Counted from the first letter of the stretch, positions 7,441 to 17,188 are shown. The stretch is DNA of 64,000 bases from Nocardia gamkensis NBRC 108242 (GCF_001612985.1 NZ_BDBM01000020.1:1-64000); one strand, 5' to 3'. Numbers and translations are program-made. Notes: generated from the sequence alone by a model not told the origin.

Positions 7441-9075
7441 GTGAGTGGATTCGACGACCGGCGCGACGACCCGACGATCATGGGACGGCCCGCCGGGCCG
7501 CCGGATCCCCGGCAACAGCCCTTCCGCGCACCGCATTCCGCGTTTCCTCCGGCGGGAGACGACGCAGGTGCCCGGCCACCGGAGGCAGGAGCCGGTAGCC
7601 CCCGAGAGTGGTCCCCCTGGCAGCCGAGCGGATACGACGAACCGGCCCGCCCTCCTGTCACGCCTTGGCAGCGCGGCGCACCGGAGCAGCCGACCTCGAA
7701 CGGGCCTGCCCCGATGTCCCCGTGGCAACCGGGAGCCGCGACAGGTGACGGCGACGGGCCGCTGGATCCGGGGCAGGTCGACCCAGCCACGCAGTGGCAG
7801 CCGAACCGAGAGCCCGCCCCGACACTCCAGTGGCAACCCGGCGTCCAGAGCGACCCACCGACATCTCGGCTGTCGGACGGCGACTCGGGCTCGCAGCCGC
7901 ACACACCGGCCGAGCCGACCGTGCTCGCCGAGTGGGTCAGCCGACGGCCGGGGACCCCGGGCCGCGACGATCCCACCAGGTCGGCCCCACCCCTCGGGCA
8001 GACACCCTCCGACCAGTGGCAGACCCCGCCGGATCTCGTCCACGGGCGCAACGATCCGACGATGCTCGGACAGCCGCTCGGCGCACTCGACCAGCCCGCC
8101 CCCTTCGGCAACCGGACGCCGGGCCCCGGTGGCCAGGCGCCACCCCAGCTCGGCTATCCGGGCGCCGGTCCGTTCGGTCAGCCGGTCCAGGCTTCGCAGT
8201 GGCAACCCGCAGGCGGCCCGGTGCGGTACGGCACGCCGCCGGATGGCCGGTATCAGTCCGGCTACGGTCCGCAGCGCGGATTCGGAGGACCACCACCGAA
8301 CCATCCGAACGGGAGCGGCCGAGGAAAGCTCGTGCTGTCGGCCGGCCTGGCGGTGTTGCTGGTGGCCGGTCTCGTGGCCGGAATAGTAGCCCTGAGCACG
8401 ATGAAGACGGACGATGATTCCGCTCGGGACACCGCTCCATCGATGGTGAACGCCCTCACCACCACGACGGTGGACGCGCCCACCCGGACCACGACCAAAG
8501 CGGCACCCACGACGACCGCGCGGGGCTCCGGTGACAAAACACCGGTGATCCCCGGATATCAGGTCGTCAGAGCACCCGACAGCGGCGCAGCCTACGACGT
8601 GCCCGGCGACTGGACGATCGCGCCGCAAGGCACCATCGGCGGCTTCGGCGAGCCCCCGAACGCCGTCGCGGGTAAAGGCCTGGCCAGCGAGGGCAAGGGC
8701 TACTGCCCCGGATCGACCCGCACCGTCGCCTTCCTCACCGGCTCGGGGACCTCCGACCCGGGAAAAGCGGCCACCGAACTCGGCGTCAAGACCGCCACAC
8801 TCGCCTATAAGGCGACGCCCGGCGGCACACCCGCTCTGCCCATGCCGCTGGCTTCGCTGGACGGCTCCCAGCACGGCATGTTCGTGGAGACCAAGGGCAC
8901 CGTCACCGACGCCAAGCCCGGCTGCGCGAAGGCGTACTCCGTGTACACCGCGGCGTTCCCCAACGACAACGGGAACTTCGTCATGGTGATCGCCGCCGAC
9001 ACCGGCGTACCGCACGCCATCGACGCCGACACCGCCAAGCGCATCTTCACCAGCATCCGCCCCCTCGCAGGCTGA
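7441..9075 (+). CDS. Single-pass membrane protein with a Pro/Trp-Gln-rich cytoplasmic region
   Basis: Protein of unknown function, 544 residues. The first 290 residues are low-complexity and rich in Pro, Gly and Gln. They carry a recurring Trp-Gln-(Pro) motif, for example WQPG, WQPS, WQPN, WQRG and WQPA, and DPTIMGRP recurs later as DPTMLGQP. One membrane helix spans about 295-317, then a Thr-rich linker and an extracytoplasmic domain (about 365-544) with two cysteines (GYCPG and PGCAK), perhaps disulfide-bonded. The layout resembles many mycobacterial-type membrane proteins with a disordered N-terminus, but I cannot assign a family to the outer domain. Confidence 0.8.
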   Translation: MSGFDDRRDDPTIMGRPAGPPDPRQQPFRAPHSAFPPAGDDAGARPPEAGAGSPREWSPWQPSGYDEPARPPVTPWQRGAPEQPTSNGPAPMSPWQPGAATGDGDGPLDPGQVDPATQWQPNREPAPTLQWQPGVQSDPPTSRLSDGDSGSQPHTPAEPTVLAEWVSRRPGTPGRDDPTRSAPPLGQTPSDQWQTPPDLVHGRNDPTMLGQPLGALDQPAPFGNRTPGPGGQAPPQLGYPGAGPFGQPVQASQWQPAGGPVRYGTPPDGRYQSGYGPQRGFGGPPPNHPNGSGRGKLVLSAGLAVLLVAGLVAGIVALSTMKTDDDSARDTAPSMVNALTTTTVDAPTRTTTKAAPTTTARGSGDKTPVIPGYQVVRAPDSGAAYDVPGDWTIAPQGTIGGFGEPPNAVAGKGLASEGKGYCPGSTRTVAFLTGSGTSDPGKAATELGVKTATLAYKATPGGTPALPMPLASLDGSQHGMFVETKGTVTDAKPGCAKAYSVYTAAFPNDNGNFVMVIAADTGVPHAIDADTAKRIFTSIRPLAG

Positions 9076-9135
9076 CTGACCTGCCGGTTTAACGTCTCGG
9101 GCCGCCCTGTTGTAAGCTACTCCAGGTCCACTTCA

Positions 9136-9210
<75 letters not shown>

Positions 9211-9227
9211 TCGTGGTTGAGACGACG

Positions 9228-9264
9228 GGAAGGCCCCTGACCGGTTCACGGTCGGGGGCCTTCC
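9228..9264 (+). terminator. Terminator after tRNA-Pro
   Basis: A 15-bp stem with one G-T pair (9228-9242 with 9250-9264) and a seven-base loop lies 18 bp after the tRNA. It is followed by a modest pyrimidine stretch. Confidence 0.75.
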
Positions 9265-9689
9265 TCGTTATCGAGGCAGCGGTGGCGACGCCGATGCCGG
9301 AGGGCAGCGAAAAGCAGGGTCGAACGCCACCCGCGACAGAATGGGGTTCGCCGTGACGACGCTCCTACCCGCGCCGACACCGCGTCGATCCGATGTCCGC
9401 AATGGCGGACGACCCGTTCACCGACGCATAGCTACCCGCGCTGGCCCGAATTCGTCTGTGCACCAGCAGCTTTAGTGAGGTGGGCCGATCCGGATGCGTA
9501 GGCCCGGCACCATGCAGGCCTGCGCGCGACCGGACTTGGGCGCTGCCCGTCGCGCGGCCACTGCGGCCGCTCGCCATTGCCGACGAACCCGACACGATGA
9601 CGGTCGGCGGTCCGTCGTAGGTTGGACCGCTGGTATGCGGGAATATCATCGCTGGATACTTATTTCCGCAATCGACGAAAGGTCGGCAG
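9265..9689. other. Gene-free stretch before the SDR gene
   Basis: After the tRNA terminator this 425-bp stretch shows no frame with a convincing start, ribosome-binding site or family signature. I see no repeat, attachment-site duplication or integrase next to the tRNA. Confidence 0.5.
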
Positions 9690-10412
9690 ATGAGCAAGCC
9701 CGCCGATAGCGTGCCCGCGGACAAACCGCTGTCCGGGAAGACCGCCCTGGTTACGGCGGCCTACACCGGAATCGGCCGGTCGATCGCGAAAACGCTTGCC
9801 GCGCAGGGTGCACAGGTCGTGGTGCACCATCCGCACTTTCCCGAGCCCGCCGCGGACGTGGTGAAGGAGATCACCGAGGCAGGCGGCTCGGCGCTGGCAC
9901 TGGCGGCGGACATCGCCGATCGCGGTGAGTACGAGGAACTGGTGCAGGCGCTGCTCGACGAATGCGGCGGCTGGCACGTGCTGGTCAACACCGCGGCGGT
10001 ACCGGAGTCCGAGCCGTTCCCGAAGCTCAGCTCGGAGGCGTTCGACAGCGCTTTCGCGGCGACGGTGAAGGGCGTGTTCCACGGCCTGCAGCTGGCCTTG
10101 CAGCGTTTGGCCGACGAGGGCCGGATCATCACGGTCTGCGATCCCGCGGACCCGGGCAGCGCGGTGCACGACGCGACGCGCGGCGCGGTCGAGCAGCTCG
10201 GCCAGGCCGTGGCCCCGGACTTCGTGCCGCGGCGGATCACCGTCAACACGGTCAGCTACGGCGTCGGCACGACCGACAACGCGGAACTCGAGACCGCCCT
10301 CGCCGCGCTCGAGCCGGCCGAGCCGGGCGCGGTGGTCGCCTATCTGGCCGGCGCCGGGGCGAGCACGGTGAACGCGCAGGTGATCCGGCTCAACGGCACC
10401 GGCGGCCGCTAG
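9690..10412 (+). CDS. SDR-family protein lacking the catalytic Tyr/Lys
   Basis: Rossmann-fold short-chain dehydrogenase/reductase family protein, 240 residues. The cofactor loop is TAAYTGIG at 22-29, where TGxxxGIG is usual. The active-site helix reads HDATR at 160-164 in place of YxxxK, so the proton-donor Tyr is His160 and the Lys is Arg164. The preceding Ser strand is also altered (TVCDPADPGS). The fold appears intact to the C-terminus (GASTVNAQVIRLNGTGGR), so this looks like a maintained pseudoenzyme or a divergent reductase rather than a decayed gene. GAAAGG lies upstream of the ATG. It stands alone and points toward a convergent secreted-protein gene. Confidence 0.82.
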   Translation: MSKPADSVPADKPLSGKTALVTAAYTGIGRSIAKTLAAQGAQVVVHHPHFPEPAADVVKEITEAGGSALALAADIADRGEYEELVQALLDECGGWHVLVNTAAVPESEPFPKLSSEAFDSAFAATVKGVFHGLQLALQRLADEGRIITVCDPADPGSAVHDATRGAVEQLGQAVAPDFVPRRITVNTVSYGVGTTDNAELETALAALEPAEPGAVVAYLAGAGASTVNAQVIRLNGTGGR

Positions 10413-10453
10413 CCCTGCGGCGCGCCCGCCGCAGCGAGCGCGCCGCAGGACGG

Positions 10454-10912
10454 TCAGGCGACGATCGTGCTGCCGTAGGTACTGAAGCCCCGGCCCAGCG
10501 CCTGGCAGGTGAAGCTGCCGTGGAAACCGACCTGGCACGACGCTCCGGCGTGCTCGATGATCGGACCCCACGGTCCCGAGCCGGTCTTCACGTCGTCGAT
10601 GCGAGGATTGCCACCTGGCAGGGTGTACGGCGTGCCCGGATCGAAGGTGGGATGCGCGGGCAGCCAGGGCTGGTCGATCGCGATTTCGTTTACCGGCACC
10701 GGCACCGGCACGTACGTGTCGCCGATGTAGTAGCTCATATACATGGGAGAGGCGAGATCACATCCGAGCGAGCCGTTCGCGAAGATCGCGCAGTTCGTGC
10801 TGCCCACCGAAAAGTAGACCGTGCCCGCGTCCGCTTGGGCGTTACCGGCCGCGAGGATCGGCGCCGCCGCCACCGCGGCGAGCGCTCCGGCGAACTTCGT
10901 GCTGCGCTTCAT
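10454..10912 (-). CDS. Small secreted protein of unknown function
   Basis: Exported protein of 152 residues. A Sec signal peptide (MKRSTKFAG followed by a run of Ala/Leu) ends at AQADA near residue 29. The mature part has four cysteines (41, 51, 126, 136), enough for two disulfides, and a short Val-Pro repeat (VPVPVPV). AGGGAGA lies five bases before the ATG at 10912, which decides the start against an upstream extension of the frame. No enzyme motif is visible. It converges with the SDR gene and is divergent from the GntR gene. Confidence 0.8.
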   Translation of the reverse strand: MKRSTKFAGALAAVAAAPILAAGNAQADAGTVYFSVGSTNCAIFANGSLGCDLASPMYMSYYIGDTYVPVPVPVNEIAIDQPWLPAHPTFDPGTPYTLPGGNPRIDDVKTGSGPWGPIIEHAGASCQVGFHGSFTCQALGRGFSTYGSTIVA

Positions 10913-11105
10913 ATTGTCTCCCTGTTGCTTCGCTGATGGACAACCGGTCCGATGACTCTGCTGAGTCTGTCGAACCGGGACGGGATTCCGTTTCGCCGGG
11001 CCCCACCGACCGGTCGTCCGGGCACCGCGCCACGCACGGCGCGGTGAGCAGACGCTAACGCGGCGATAACTTACGGACACCCCATCGACATGCGAGGTCA
11101 ATAGC

Positions 11106-11111
11106 GTATAC
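11106..11111. promoter_or_regulatory. Possible GntR/FCD operator core
   Basis: GTATAC sits four bases before the GntR start codon. FCD-subfamily GntR repressors often bind TNGTNNNACNA-type palindromes with such a core, so autoregulation is plausible. The site is short and has no second copy nearby. Confidence 0.25.
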
Positions 11112-11115
11112 AGCC

Positions 11116-11823
11116 ATGTCGACACGGATAGCGACCCTGGCGGACGCGGCGGGCAAATCCCTGCGCGACGTGGTGTACGAGGCACTGCGCAGCGAGCTCA
11201 TGAACGGGGACATCAAGTTCGGCGAACGTCTGACCGAGCCGAAACTCTCCGCGCGATTCGGCATTTCGCGCACGCCGATCCGCGAAGCGCTGACCGTCCT
11301 GTGCTCGGACGGACTGCTGCAACGCGAAGAATACGGCTTCAGTCCGGTCCGGCCGAGCATTCCGCTGATCCGGGACCTGTACGAGTTGCGAATCACCCTG
11401 GAACTGGGCGGTCTTCAGCGCGCGATGACCAATCCCGCGGTCGCGCACGACCGGGAGCTGCTGGAATCCGAGCGCGCCGCCTGGCTGGAGCTGCGCGCCG
11501 ACCCACCGGAACAGGAGCCAGGTTTCGTGGTGCGCGATGAGGAATTCCACGTCACGCTGCTCACCGCGGCGGGCAACACCGAGATGGTGCGGGCACTCAA
11601 AGCGGTGAATTCCCGCATCCGTCACGTGCGCATGTACGACTTCATGGTCAACAACCGGATCGAGACCACCATCGCCGAGCATCTGGGCATCCTCGACGCC
11701 GTGCTGGCGGACGATCTCCCGCTGGCGTATCGGCTGTTGCACACGCACATCGGTGAATCGCTGGACGTGGTGCTCGAACGGGTCACCCGTGCGATCGCGG
11801 CGATGTCGCTGGCCACGGATTAG
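11116..11823 (+). CDS. GntR-family regulator (FCD subfamily) of the urea operon
   Basis: Transcription regulator of 235 residues. The N-terminal winged helix (about 15-80) contains ERLTEPKLSARFGISRTPIREALTVL. The C-terminal all-helical FCD ligand domain (about 95-225) carries His residues expected for metal-assisted carboxylate binding (for example in FHVTLLTAAGN, EHLGILDAV and HTHIGESL). It begins 12 bp upstream of urea carboxylase, with which it is probably cotranscribed, and most likely represses the operon. The effector is unknown; an organic acid or a urea-derived intermediate would fit the family. Confidence 0.88.
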   Translation: MSTRIATLADAAGKSLRDVVYEALRSELMNGDIKFGERLTEPKLSARFGISRTPIREALTVLCSDGLLQREEYGFSPVRPSIPLIRDLYELRITLELGGLQRAMTNPAVAHDRELLESERAAWLELRADPPEQEPGFVVRDEEFHVTLLTAAGNTEMVRALKAVNSRIRHVRMYDFMVNNRIETTIAEHLGILDAVLADDLPLAYRLLHTHIGESLDVVLERVTRAIAAMSLATD

Positions 11824-11835
11824 CGGGGAGCGGTA

Positions 11836-14800
11836 GTGGGGCTGGAATTCGATGCGGTGCTCGTCGCGAACCGCGGCGAGATCGCGTGCCGCATCATGCG
11901 TAGCGCCCGGGCACTCGGGCTGAAGACGGTCGCGGTGTACTCCGACGCGGATGTCGGGGCGGCGCACGTCGAGATGGCCGACGTCGCCGTGCGTCTGGGT
12001 CCTGGCCCGGCCGCGGAGTCATACTTGCGCGCCGACTTGGTGGTCGACGCGGCGCTGGCGACCGGGGCCGGGGCCATTCATCCCGGCTACGGATTCCTCT
12101 CGGAGAACGCGGAGTTCGCCACGGTGGTGGAGGAGGCGGGCATCGCGTTCGTCGGACCCACTGCCGAGCAGCTGCGCGTCTTCGGCGACAAGCACACCGC
12201 CCGTACGGCGGCGCGTGCGGTCGGCGTACCGCTCATTCCGGGCAGTGACCTGCTCGAAGCGGCCGATCACGCGGTGGCGGAGGCGGAGCGGATCGGCTTT
12301 CCCGTGATGCTCAAGGCGGTCGGCGGCGGTGGCGGCATCGGCATGCAGGCTTGCTTCGGCCCGGACGAGGTGCGCGCGGCCTACGAGCGCGTGCAGCGCA
12401 TCGCGGCGGCGAACTTCGGTTCGGCGGGCGTCTTCCTGGAGCGTTTCGTCGCGCGGGCCAGGCACGTCGAAGTGCAGTTGTTCGGTGACGGCCACGGCCG
12501 CGTCGTCAGCCTCGGCACCAGGGACTGCTCGCTGCAACGCCGCAACCAGAAGGTGATCGAGGAGGCGCCCGCGCCGGGACTCCCCGCGCAACTGTCGGAG
12601 CGCCTGCTCGCCGCGTCCCGGGAACTCGCCCGCTCGGTCGGGTACCGCTCGGCCGGGACGGTGGAATTCGTCTACGACGCCGACAACGGAGCCGCGTCGT
12701 TCCTGGAGATGAACACCCGCTTGCAGGTGGAACATCCGGTCACCGAGGCGGTCACCGGCGTCGATCTGGTGGAGTGGATGCTGCGCCTGGCAGGCGGGGA
12801 CACCTCGATGGTGGACGAACTGCCCGAGAGCGGTCCTGCGATCACCGGTCACGCGGTGGAAGCCCGCGTCTACGCGGAAGATCCCGGCCACGATTACCGC
12901 CCCAGCGCGGGCCTGATCACGGCCGCGCGCTTCCCGGACGACGTACGGGTGGACACGTGGGTCGACACCGGTTCTGAGGTCAGCCCGTATTACGACCCGT
13001 TGCTGGCGAAGGTGATCAGCGCGGGCGAGAGCCGAGCGGACGCCTTCGCCGCGCTGCGCACCGCGCTCGCCGCCACGCGGATCTACGGCGTGCAGACGAA
13101 CCTGCCGCAGCTGCGCCAGGCCACGGCCGAAGGCCGGGTCCTGCGCACCGAGCACACCACCACCACGGTGGCCGAGATCCGCCCGGTCGGCCGACGCATC
13201 GACGTTCTGCGCGGCGGGACCATGACCACGGTGCAGGACCACCCCGGTCGGATCGGCCTGTGGAACGTCGGCATACCGCCGTCCGGCCCGATGGACGACC
13301 TCTCCTTCACCCTCGCCAACACCGCGGTCGGCAACCCGGCCGGGGCCCCCGCGCTCGAATGCACCCTGGAGGGCCCCCGATTGCGGTTCTCCGATACCAC
13401 CCTCGTGTGCGTGACCGGTGCGCCTGCTCCGGTGACCGTGGACGGTCGCTCGGTGTCCATGTGGGAGCCCGTCAGGGTGGCCGCGGGCGCGGTGCTGGAC
13501 ATCGGCGCACCCACCGACACCGGCCTGCGCACCTATCTGGCGGTGCGCGGCGGTATCGACGCGCCGCTCTATCACGGCAGCGCGGCCACCTTCACCCTCG
13601 GCGGATTCGGCGGGGTGACCGGTAGCGCCGTAACCACCGGCGACGTGCTCGGCATCGCCCCGGTCGACGCGAGCGCACTCGGCTCTCCCGCCGCGGTGCC
13701 GCCGGATGAGCGGCCCGGTTTCACCCACGAGTGGCAGCTCGCGGTAGGCGTCGGCCCGCAGACCTCCGCGTACTTCACCGACGCCGACATGATCCAGTTC
13801 TGCACGCACCCGTGGCGGGTCGGCAGCCACGCCAATCGCACCGGCATCCGCTTGGAGGGCCCGAAACCGGCCTGGTCGCGCACCGATGGCGGCGAGGCCG
13901 GGCTGCACCCGTCCAACCTGCACGACAACCCCTACAGCGTGGGCGCGCTGAACGTCTCCGGTGACACGCCCATCCTGCTCGGACCCGACGGCCCGAGCCT
14001 CGGCGGATTCGCCTGCCCGCTGACGGTGGTGTCCGCGCATCGCTGGCGGATGGGACAGTTGCGTCCCGGCGACTCGGTGCGGTTCGTGCCGGTCGACGAC
14101 GACAAGGCGGCCGCGTTGCGTTCGTCCGGTGGCGGTCGCGTGCCGGATCTGGTCACCAATGCTGCTGCGGCCCTGCGTGATCGCGGTGTTCTCGGCGGAC
14201 TCGACGCGTCGCGGGACCGTCCGCGGGTGCGGTACCTGCGCGCCGGGGACGACAACATCCTGGTCGAATACGGCGAGATGGTGCTCGATCTCGGGCTGCG
14301 CATGCGGGTGCACGCGCTGGCCGAAAGCCTCGCCGGCGTCCGGCTGCCCGGCATTCTCGACGTGACGCCCGGCGTCCGGTCCCTGCACATCCACTTCGAC
14401 CCCGCGGTGCTGCCGCTGTATCGGCTGCTCGGCACGTTGACCGAACTCGAACTCGAGCTGCCCGCCACGACCGACCTGGTGGTGCCGAGCCGCACCATCC
14501 GGTTACCGCTGTCGTTCGACGACCCGTCCATCGCCGAAGCCATCGACCGTTACCGCAGCGGTGTGCGCGACACCGCGCCATGGCTGCCGTCGAACATCGA
14601 GTTCATCCGCCGTATCAACGGGCTCGCCTGCGTGGACGATGTGCGCACCACCGTCTTCGACGCCGAGTATCTGGTGCTCGGACTCGGAGACGTATACCTC
14701 GGTGCGCCGCTGGCGGTTCCGCTGGATCCGCGGCACCGCCTGGTCACCACCAAATACAATCCGGCGCGCACCTGGACCCCGTCGGATGCCGTCGGCATCG

Positions 14801-15444
14801 GCGGCAAGTACCTGTGCGTCTACGGGATGGCCTCCCCGGGCGGCTATCAACTGATCGGCCGCACGGTGCCGATCTGGTCAAGCTACCGGCAGTCCGCGCC
14901 GTTCGAACCGGGCACGCCCTGGCTGTTCCGGTTCTTCGATCGCATCGTCTGGGAACCGGTCGGCGCGCAACAGTTGCTCGAGTACCGGCGCGCGGCCGAG
15001 GCGGGCAGGTTCGACGCCGAGGTGAGCGAGGGCAGTTTCGCGCTCGCCGACCACCTGCGCCTGTTGCGCACCGAGGCCGACGCCATCGCCGAGTTCGAGG
15101 CCGGGCAGGCCGCCGCGTTCGAGGCGGAGAAGGACGCGTGGCGGGCGGCGGGCGAATTCGAACGCAGCACCGTCGCGCCCGTCGCCACGCCGATCGACAA
15201 CCCGCTCGCCGGGCTGCCCGCCGACGCGACCGTGGTGTCGGCGCCGATGATCGGCAATGTCTGGCGGGTGGAAGTCGAACCAGGTCAGCAGGTCGAGGCC
15301 GGTGCACCGGTGGCCGTCCTGGAGGCGATGAAACTCGAACTGCCCGTGCACAGCCCGAGCGCGGGCACCGTGCTGAAGGTACTGACCACCCCCGGCGCCA
15401 AGGTGGAGCCGGGGACGCCACTAATCGTGATCGGAGTCGACTGA
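11836..15444 (+). CDS. Urea carboxylase (biotin carboxylase, KipA/KipI and biotinyl domains)
   Basis: Biotin enzyme of 1202 residues, the full length of urea carboxylase, converting urea, bicarbonate and ATP to allophanate. The biotin carboxylase domain covers about 1-450, with the glycine-rich ATP loop near 160 and EMNTRLQVEHPVTE near 293-306. A KipA-like domain begins near 455 (TTVQDHPGRIGLW) and a KipI-like domain near 800. The C-terminal biotinyl domain has EAMKLE with acceptor Lys1166. The GTG start follows GGGGAG. The stop codon directly abuts the ATG of allophanate hydrolase, so the two-step urea amidolyase pathway is encoded as adjacent genes. Related KipA/KipI-containing enzymes can use guanidine, so the substrate is not certain. 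Confidence 0.92.
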   Translation: MGLEFDAVLVANRGEIACRIMRSARALGLKTVAVYSDADVGAAHVEMADVAVRLGPGPAAESYLRADLVVDAALATGAGAIHPGYGFLSENAEFATVVEEAGIAFVGPTAEQLRVFGDKHTARTAARAVGVPLIPGSDLLEAADHAVAEAERIGFPVMLKAVGGGGGIGMQACFGPDEVRAAYERVQRIAAANFGSAGVFLERFVARARHVEVQLFGDGHGRVVSLGTRDCSLQRRNQKVIEEAPAPGLPAQLSERLLAASRELARSVGYRSAGTVEFVYDADNGAASFLEMNTRLQVEHPVTEAVTGVDLVEWMLRLAGGDTSMVDELPESGPAITGHAVEARVYAEDPGHDYRPSAGLITAARFPDDVRVDTWVDTGSEVSPYYDPLLAKVISAGESRADAFAALRTALAATRIYGVQTNLPQLRQATAEGRVLRTEHTTTTVAEIRPVGRRIDVLRGGTMTTVQDHPGRIGLWNVGIPPSGPMDDLSFTLANTAVGNPAGAPALECTLEGPRLRFSDTTLVCVTGAPAPVTVDGRSVSMWEPVRVAAGAVLDIGAPTDTGLRTYLAVRGGIDAPLYHGSAATFTLGGFGGVTGSAVTTGDVLGIAPVDASALGSPAAVPPDERPGFTHEWQLAVGVGPQTSAYFTDADMIQFCTHPWRVGSHANRTGIRLEGPKPAWSRTDGGEAGLHPSNLHDNPYSVGALNVSGDTPILLGPDGPSLGGFACPLTVVSAHRWRMGQLRPGDSVRFVPVDDDKAAALRSSGGGRVPDLVTNAAAALRDRGVLGGLDASRDRPRVRYLRAGDDNILVEYGEMVLDLGLRMRVHALAESLAGVRLPGILDVTPGVRSLHIHFDPAVLPLYRLLGTLTELELELPATTDLVVPSRTIRLPLSFDDPSIAEAIDRYRSGVRDTAPWLPSNIEFIRRINGLACVDDVRTTVFDAEYLVLGLGDVYLGAPLAVPLDPRHRLVTTKYNPARTWTPSDAVGIGGKYLCVYGMASPGGYQLIGRTVPIWSSYRQSAPFEPGTPWLFRFFDRIVWEPVGAQQLLEYRRAAEAGRFDAEVSEGSFALADHLRLLRTEADAIAEFEAGQAAAFEAEKDAWRAAGEFERSTVAPVATPIDNPLAGLPADATVVSAPMIGNVWRVEVEPGQQVEAGAPVAVLEAMKLELPVHSPSAGTVLKVLTTPGAKVEPGTPLIVIGVD

Positions 15445-17172
15445 ATGCCCGCAGGCGTCCTAGGCAATACGGCGGCCGACCCCGTCGATCGCGTCGCGGC
15501 CGCCTATCGGCGGATCGCCGAGGTCGATCGGCCGGAGGTGTGGATCACCCTGCGACCGGAATCCGAGGTCGCCGCCGAAGCGGCCACCCTTGCGCGGCGG
15601 CTCGCCGCCGGAGAGTCCTTGCCGCTGGCCGGAGTTCTGGTGGCGGTGAAGGACAACATCGATGTGGCGGGGCTGCCGACCACTGCGGCCTGCCCGGAGT
15701 TCGCCTACCTGCCGGAGGTGACCGCGGCGGCGATCGAGCGATTGCTCGCGGCCGGGGCGCTGGTGCTGGGAAAGACGAACCTGGATCAGTTCGCCACCGG
15801 GCTGGTCGGGACGCGCAGCCCGTACGGCGCGGTGCGCAACGCCCGCTATCCGGAGCTGGTGGCGGGTGGCTCCAGTTCCGGTTCCGCCGCCGCGGTGGCG
15901 CTCGGCATCGCGGACATCGGCATCGGCACCGATACAGCCGGGTCCGGCCGCGTGCCCGCGGCACTGCACGGGATCGTCGGCATCAAGCCCACCTTGGGAG
16001 TGATCCCGGCGCATGGGACCGTGCCCGCCTGCGCCGATTACGACGCCGTCACGGTCTTCGCCACCGACCTCGACTCGGCGGTGTCCGCGGCCGCGGTGAT
16101 GGCGGGCCCCGAGCCGCGCGACCCGCGCAGCCGGACCTGGCCCGCCGACGTCCGGCTGGCAGCCCCGCTCGCGCCGCGCATCGCCGTGCCGCGCCCGGAG
16201 GACCTGACCGCGCTCGGCGAGCCGTATCGGGAAGCGTTCGCCCGCACCGTCGCCGGTGTCGCCGAAATCGGCGCGAAGACCGGGGAAATCGACATCTCCG
16301 TCCTGATCGACGCCGCGCTCTTGCTCTACGACGGTGCGCTCGTCGCCGAACGTCATGCCGCGGTGGGCGCGTTCCTGGACACCGCTCCGGCGGGCGCCGA
16401 CCCCACGGTCACCGCGATCATCGGCGCGGCGCGGGAGAAGACCGGCACGGCGTTCGCCGCCGATCTCGAGCGGCTGGCCCGCGCGAAGGCGGCGGCCGCA
16501 GGACTGCTGCACGGCTTCGACGCACTGCTGCTGCCGACGACCACCGAACACCCCAGCATCGCAGCGGTGCGAGCCGATCCGATCGGAATCAACCGGCGGA
16601 TGGGCACATACACCAATTTCTGCAATCTGCTGGACATGGCCGCCGTCGCCGTCCCCGGCGCGTCCACCGCCGACGGCGCGCCGTTCGGAGTCATGCTGGT
16701 CACCCCCGCCTTCGCCGATCAGGTGGCCGTCGACCTCGCCGCCCGCCTGCTCGGTTCGGAGAGCTCGCCGCTGCTGGTCGACCGCGGTGTCGACCTCGCC
16801 GTCTTCGGAGCACACCTGCGTGGGCAGCCGCTGCACTTCCAGCTCGAGCAACTCGGCGCCCGCTTTCTCGGCGAGATCCGGACCACCGACGCCTACCGGC
16901 TGACCGCTCTCGACACCACGCCGCCCAAGCCGGGGCTGGTGCGGCACGGACCGGGCCGCGGCGCCCCGATCGAGGGAGAACTGTTCCGCGTCTCCGCCGC
17001 CGGGTTGGGTGCGTTCCTCGCCGAGCTTCCCGCTCCCATGGCCCTGACCAGCATCGAACTCGCCGACGGCCGCGAGGTCGTCGGTTTCACCTGCACCTAC
17101 GATGCCGCGAGCGCCGCTACCGACATCACCCATCTCGCGAGCTGGCGCACCTACCTCCAGCGTCGTTCCTAG
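15445..17172 (+). CDS. Allophanate hydrolase (amidase-signature family)
   Basis: Enzyme of 575 residues completing urea breakdown: allophanate to ammonia and carbon dioxide. The amidase-signature triad is present: Lys69 in VAVKDNID, the cis-Ser within GGSSSGSAA (143-145) and nucleophile Ser167 in GTDTAGSGRVP. The C-terminal domain (about 450-575; LGARFLGEIRTTDAYRL and later the PGL(V)RHGPGRG region) matches the second domain of AtzF/DUR1-type enzymes. The ATG immediately follows the urea carboxylase stop. A hairpin terminator closes the operon. Assignment rests on both the sequence and the neighbouring carboxylase. Confidence 0.93.
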   Translation: MPAGVLGNTAADPVDRVAAAYRRIAEVDRPEVWITLRPESEVAAEAATLARRLAAGESLPLAGVLVAVKDNIDVAGLPTTAACPEFAYLPEVTAAAIERLLAAGALVLGKTNLDQFATGLVGTRSPYGAVRNARYPELVAGGSSSGSAAAVALGIADIGIGTDTAGSGRVPAALHGIVGIKPTLGVIPAHGTVPACADYDAVTVFATDLDSAVSAAAVMAGPEPRDPRSRTWPADVRLAAPLAPRIAVPRPEDLTALGEPYREAFARTVAGVAEIGAKTGEIDISVLIDAALLLYDGALVAERHAAVGAFLDTAPAGADPTVTAIIGAAREKTGTAFAADLERLARAKAAAAGLLHGFDALLLPTTTEHPSIAAVRADPIGINRRMGTYTNFCNLLDMAAVAVPGASTADGAPFGVMLVTPAFADQVAVDLAARLLGSESSPLLVDRGVDLAVFGAHLRGQPLHFQLEQLGARFLGEIRTTDAYRLTALDTTPPKPGLVRHGPGRGAPIEGELFRVSAAGLGAFLAELPAPMALTSIELADGREVVGFTCTYDAASAATDITHLASWRTYLQRRS

Positions 17173-17188
17173 GTCGCGCTTTTCACCG

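Noticed and set aside
7441..8280. Trp-Gln-Pro motifs as a true tandem repeat
   Set aside because: Spacing is irregular and the DNA is not periodic, so I treat it as low-complexity sequence with a recurring motif.
9365..9724. 119-codon minus frame upstream of the SDR gene
   Set aside because: No coding signature; it runs into the SDR start region and has no ribosome-binding site.
12019..14394. Very long open frame on the minus strand inside urea carboxylase
   Set aside because: It is antisense to a full-length, motif-complete enzyme. Its composition (His/Arg/Gly-rich) is typical of GC-rich shadow frames.
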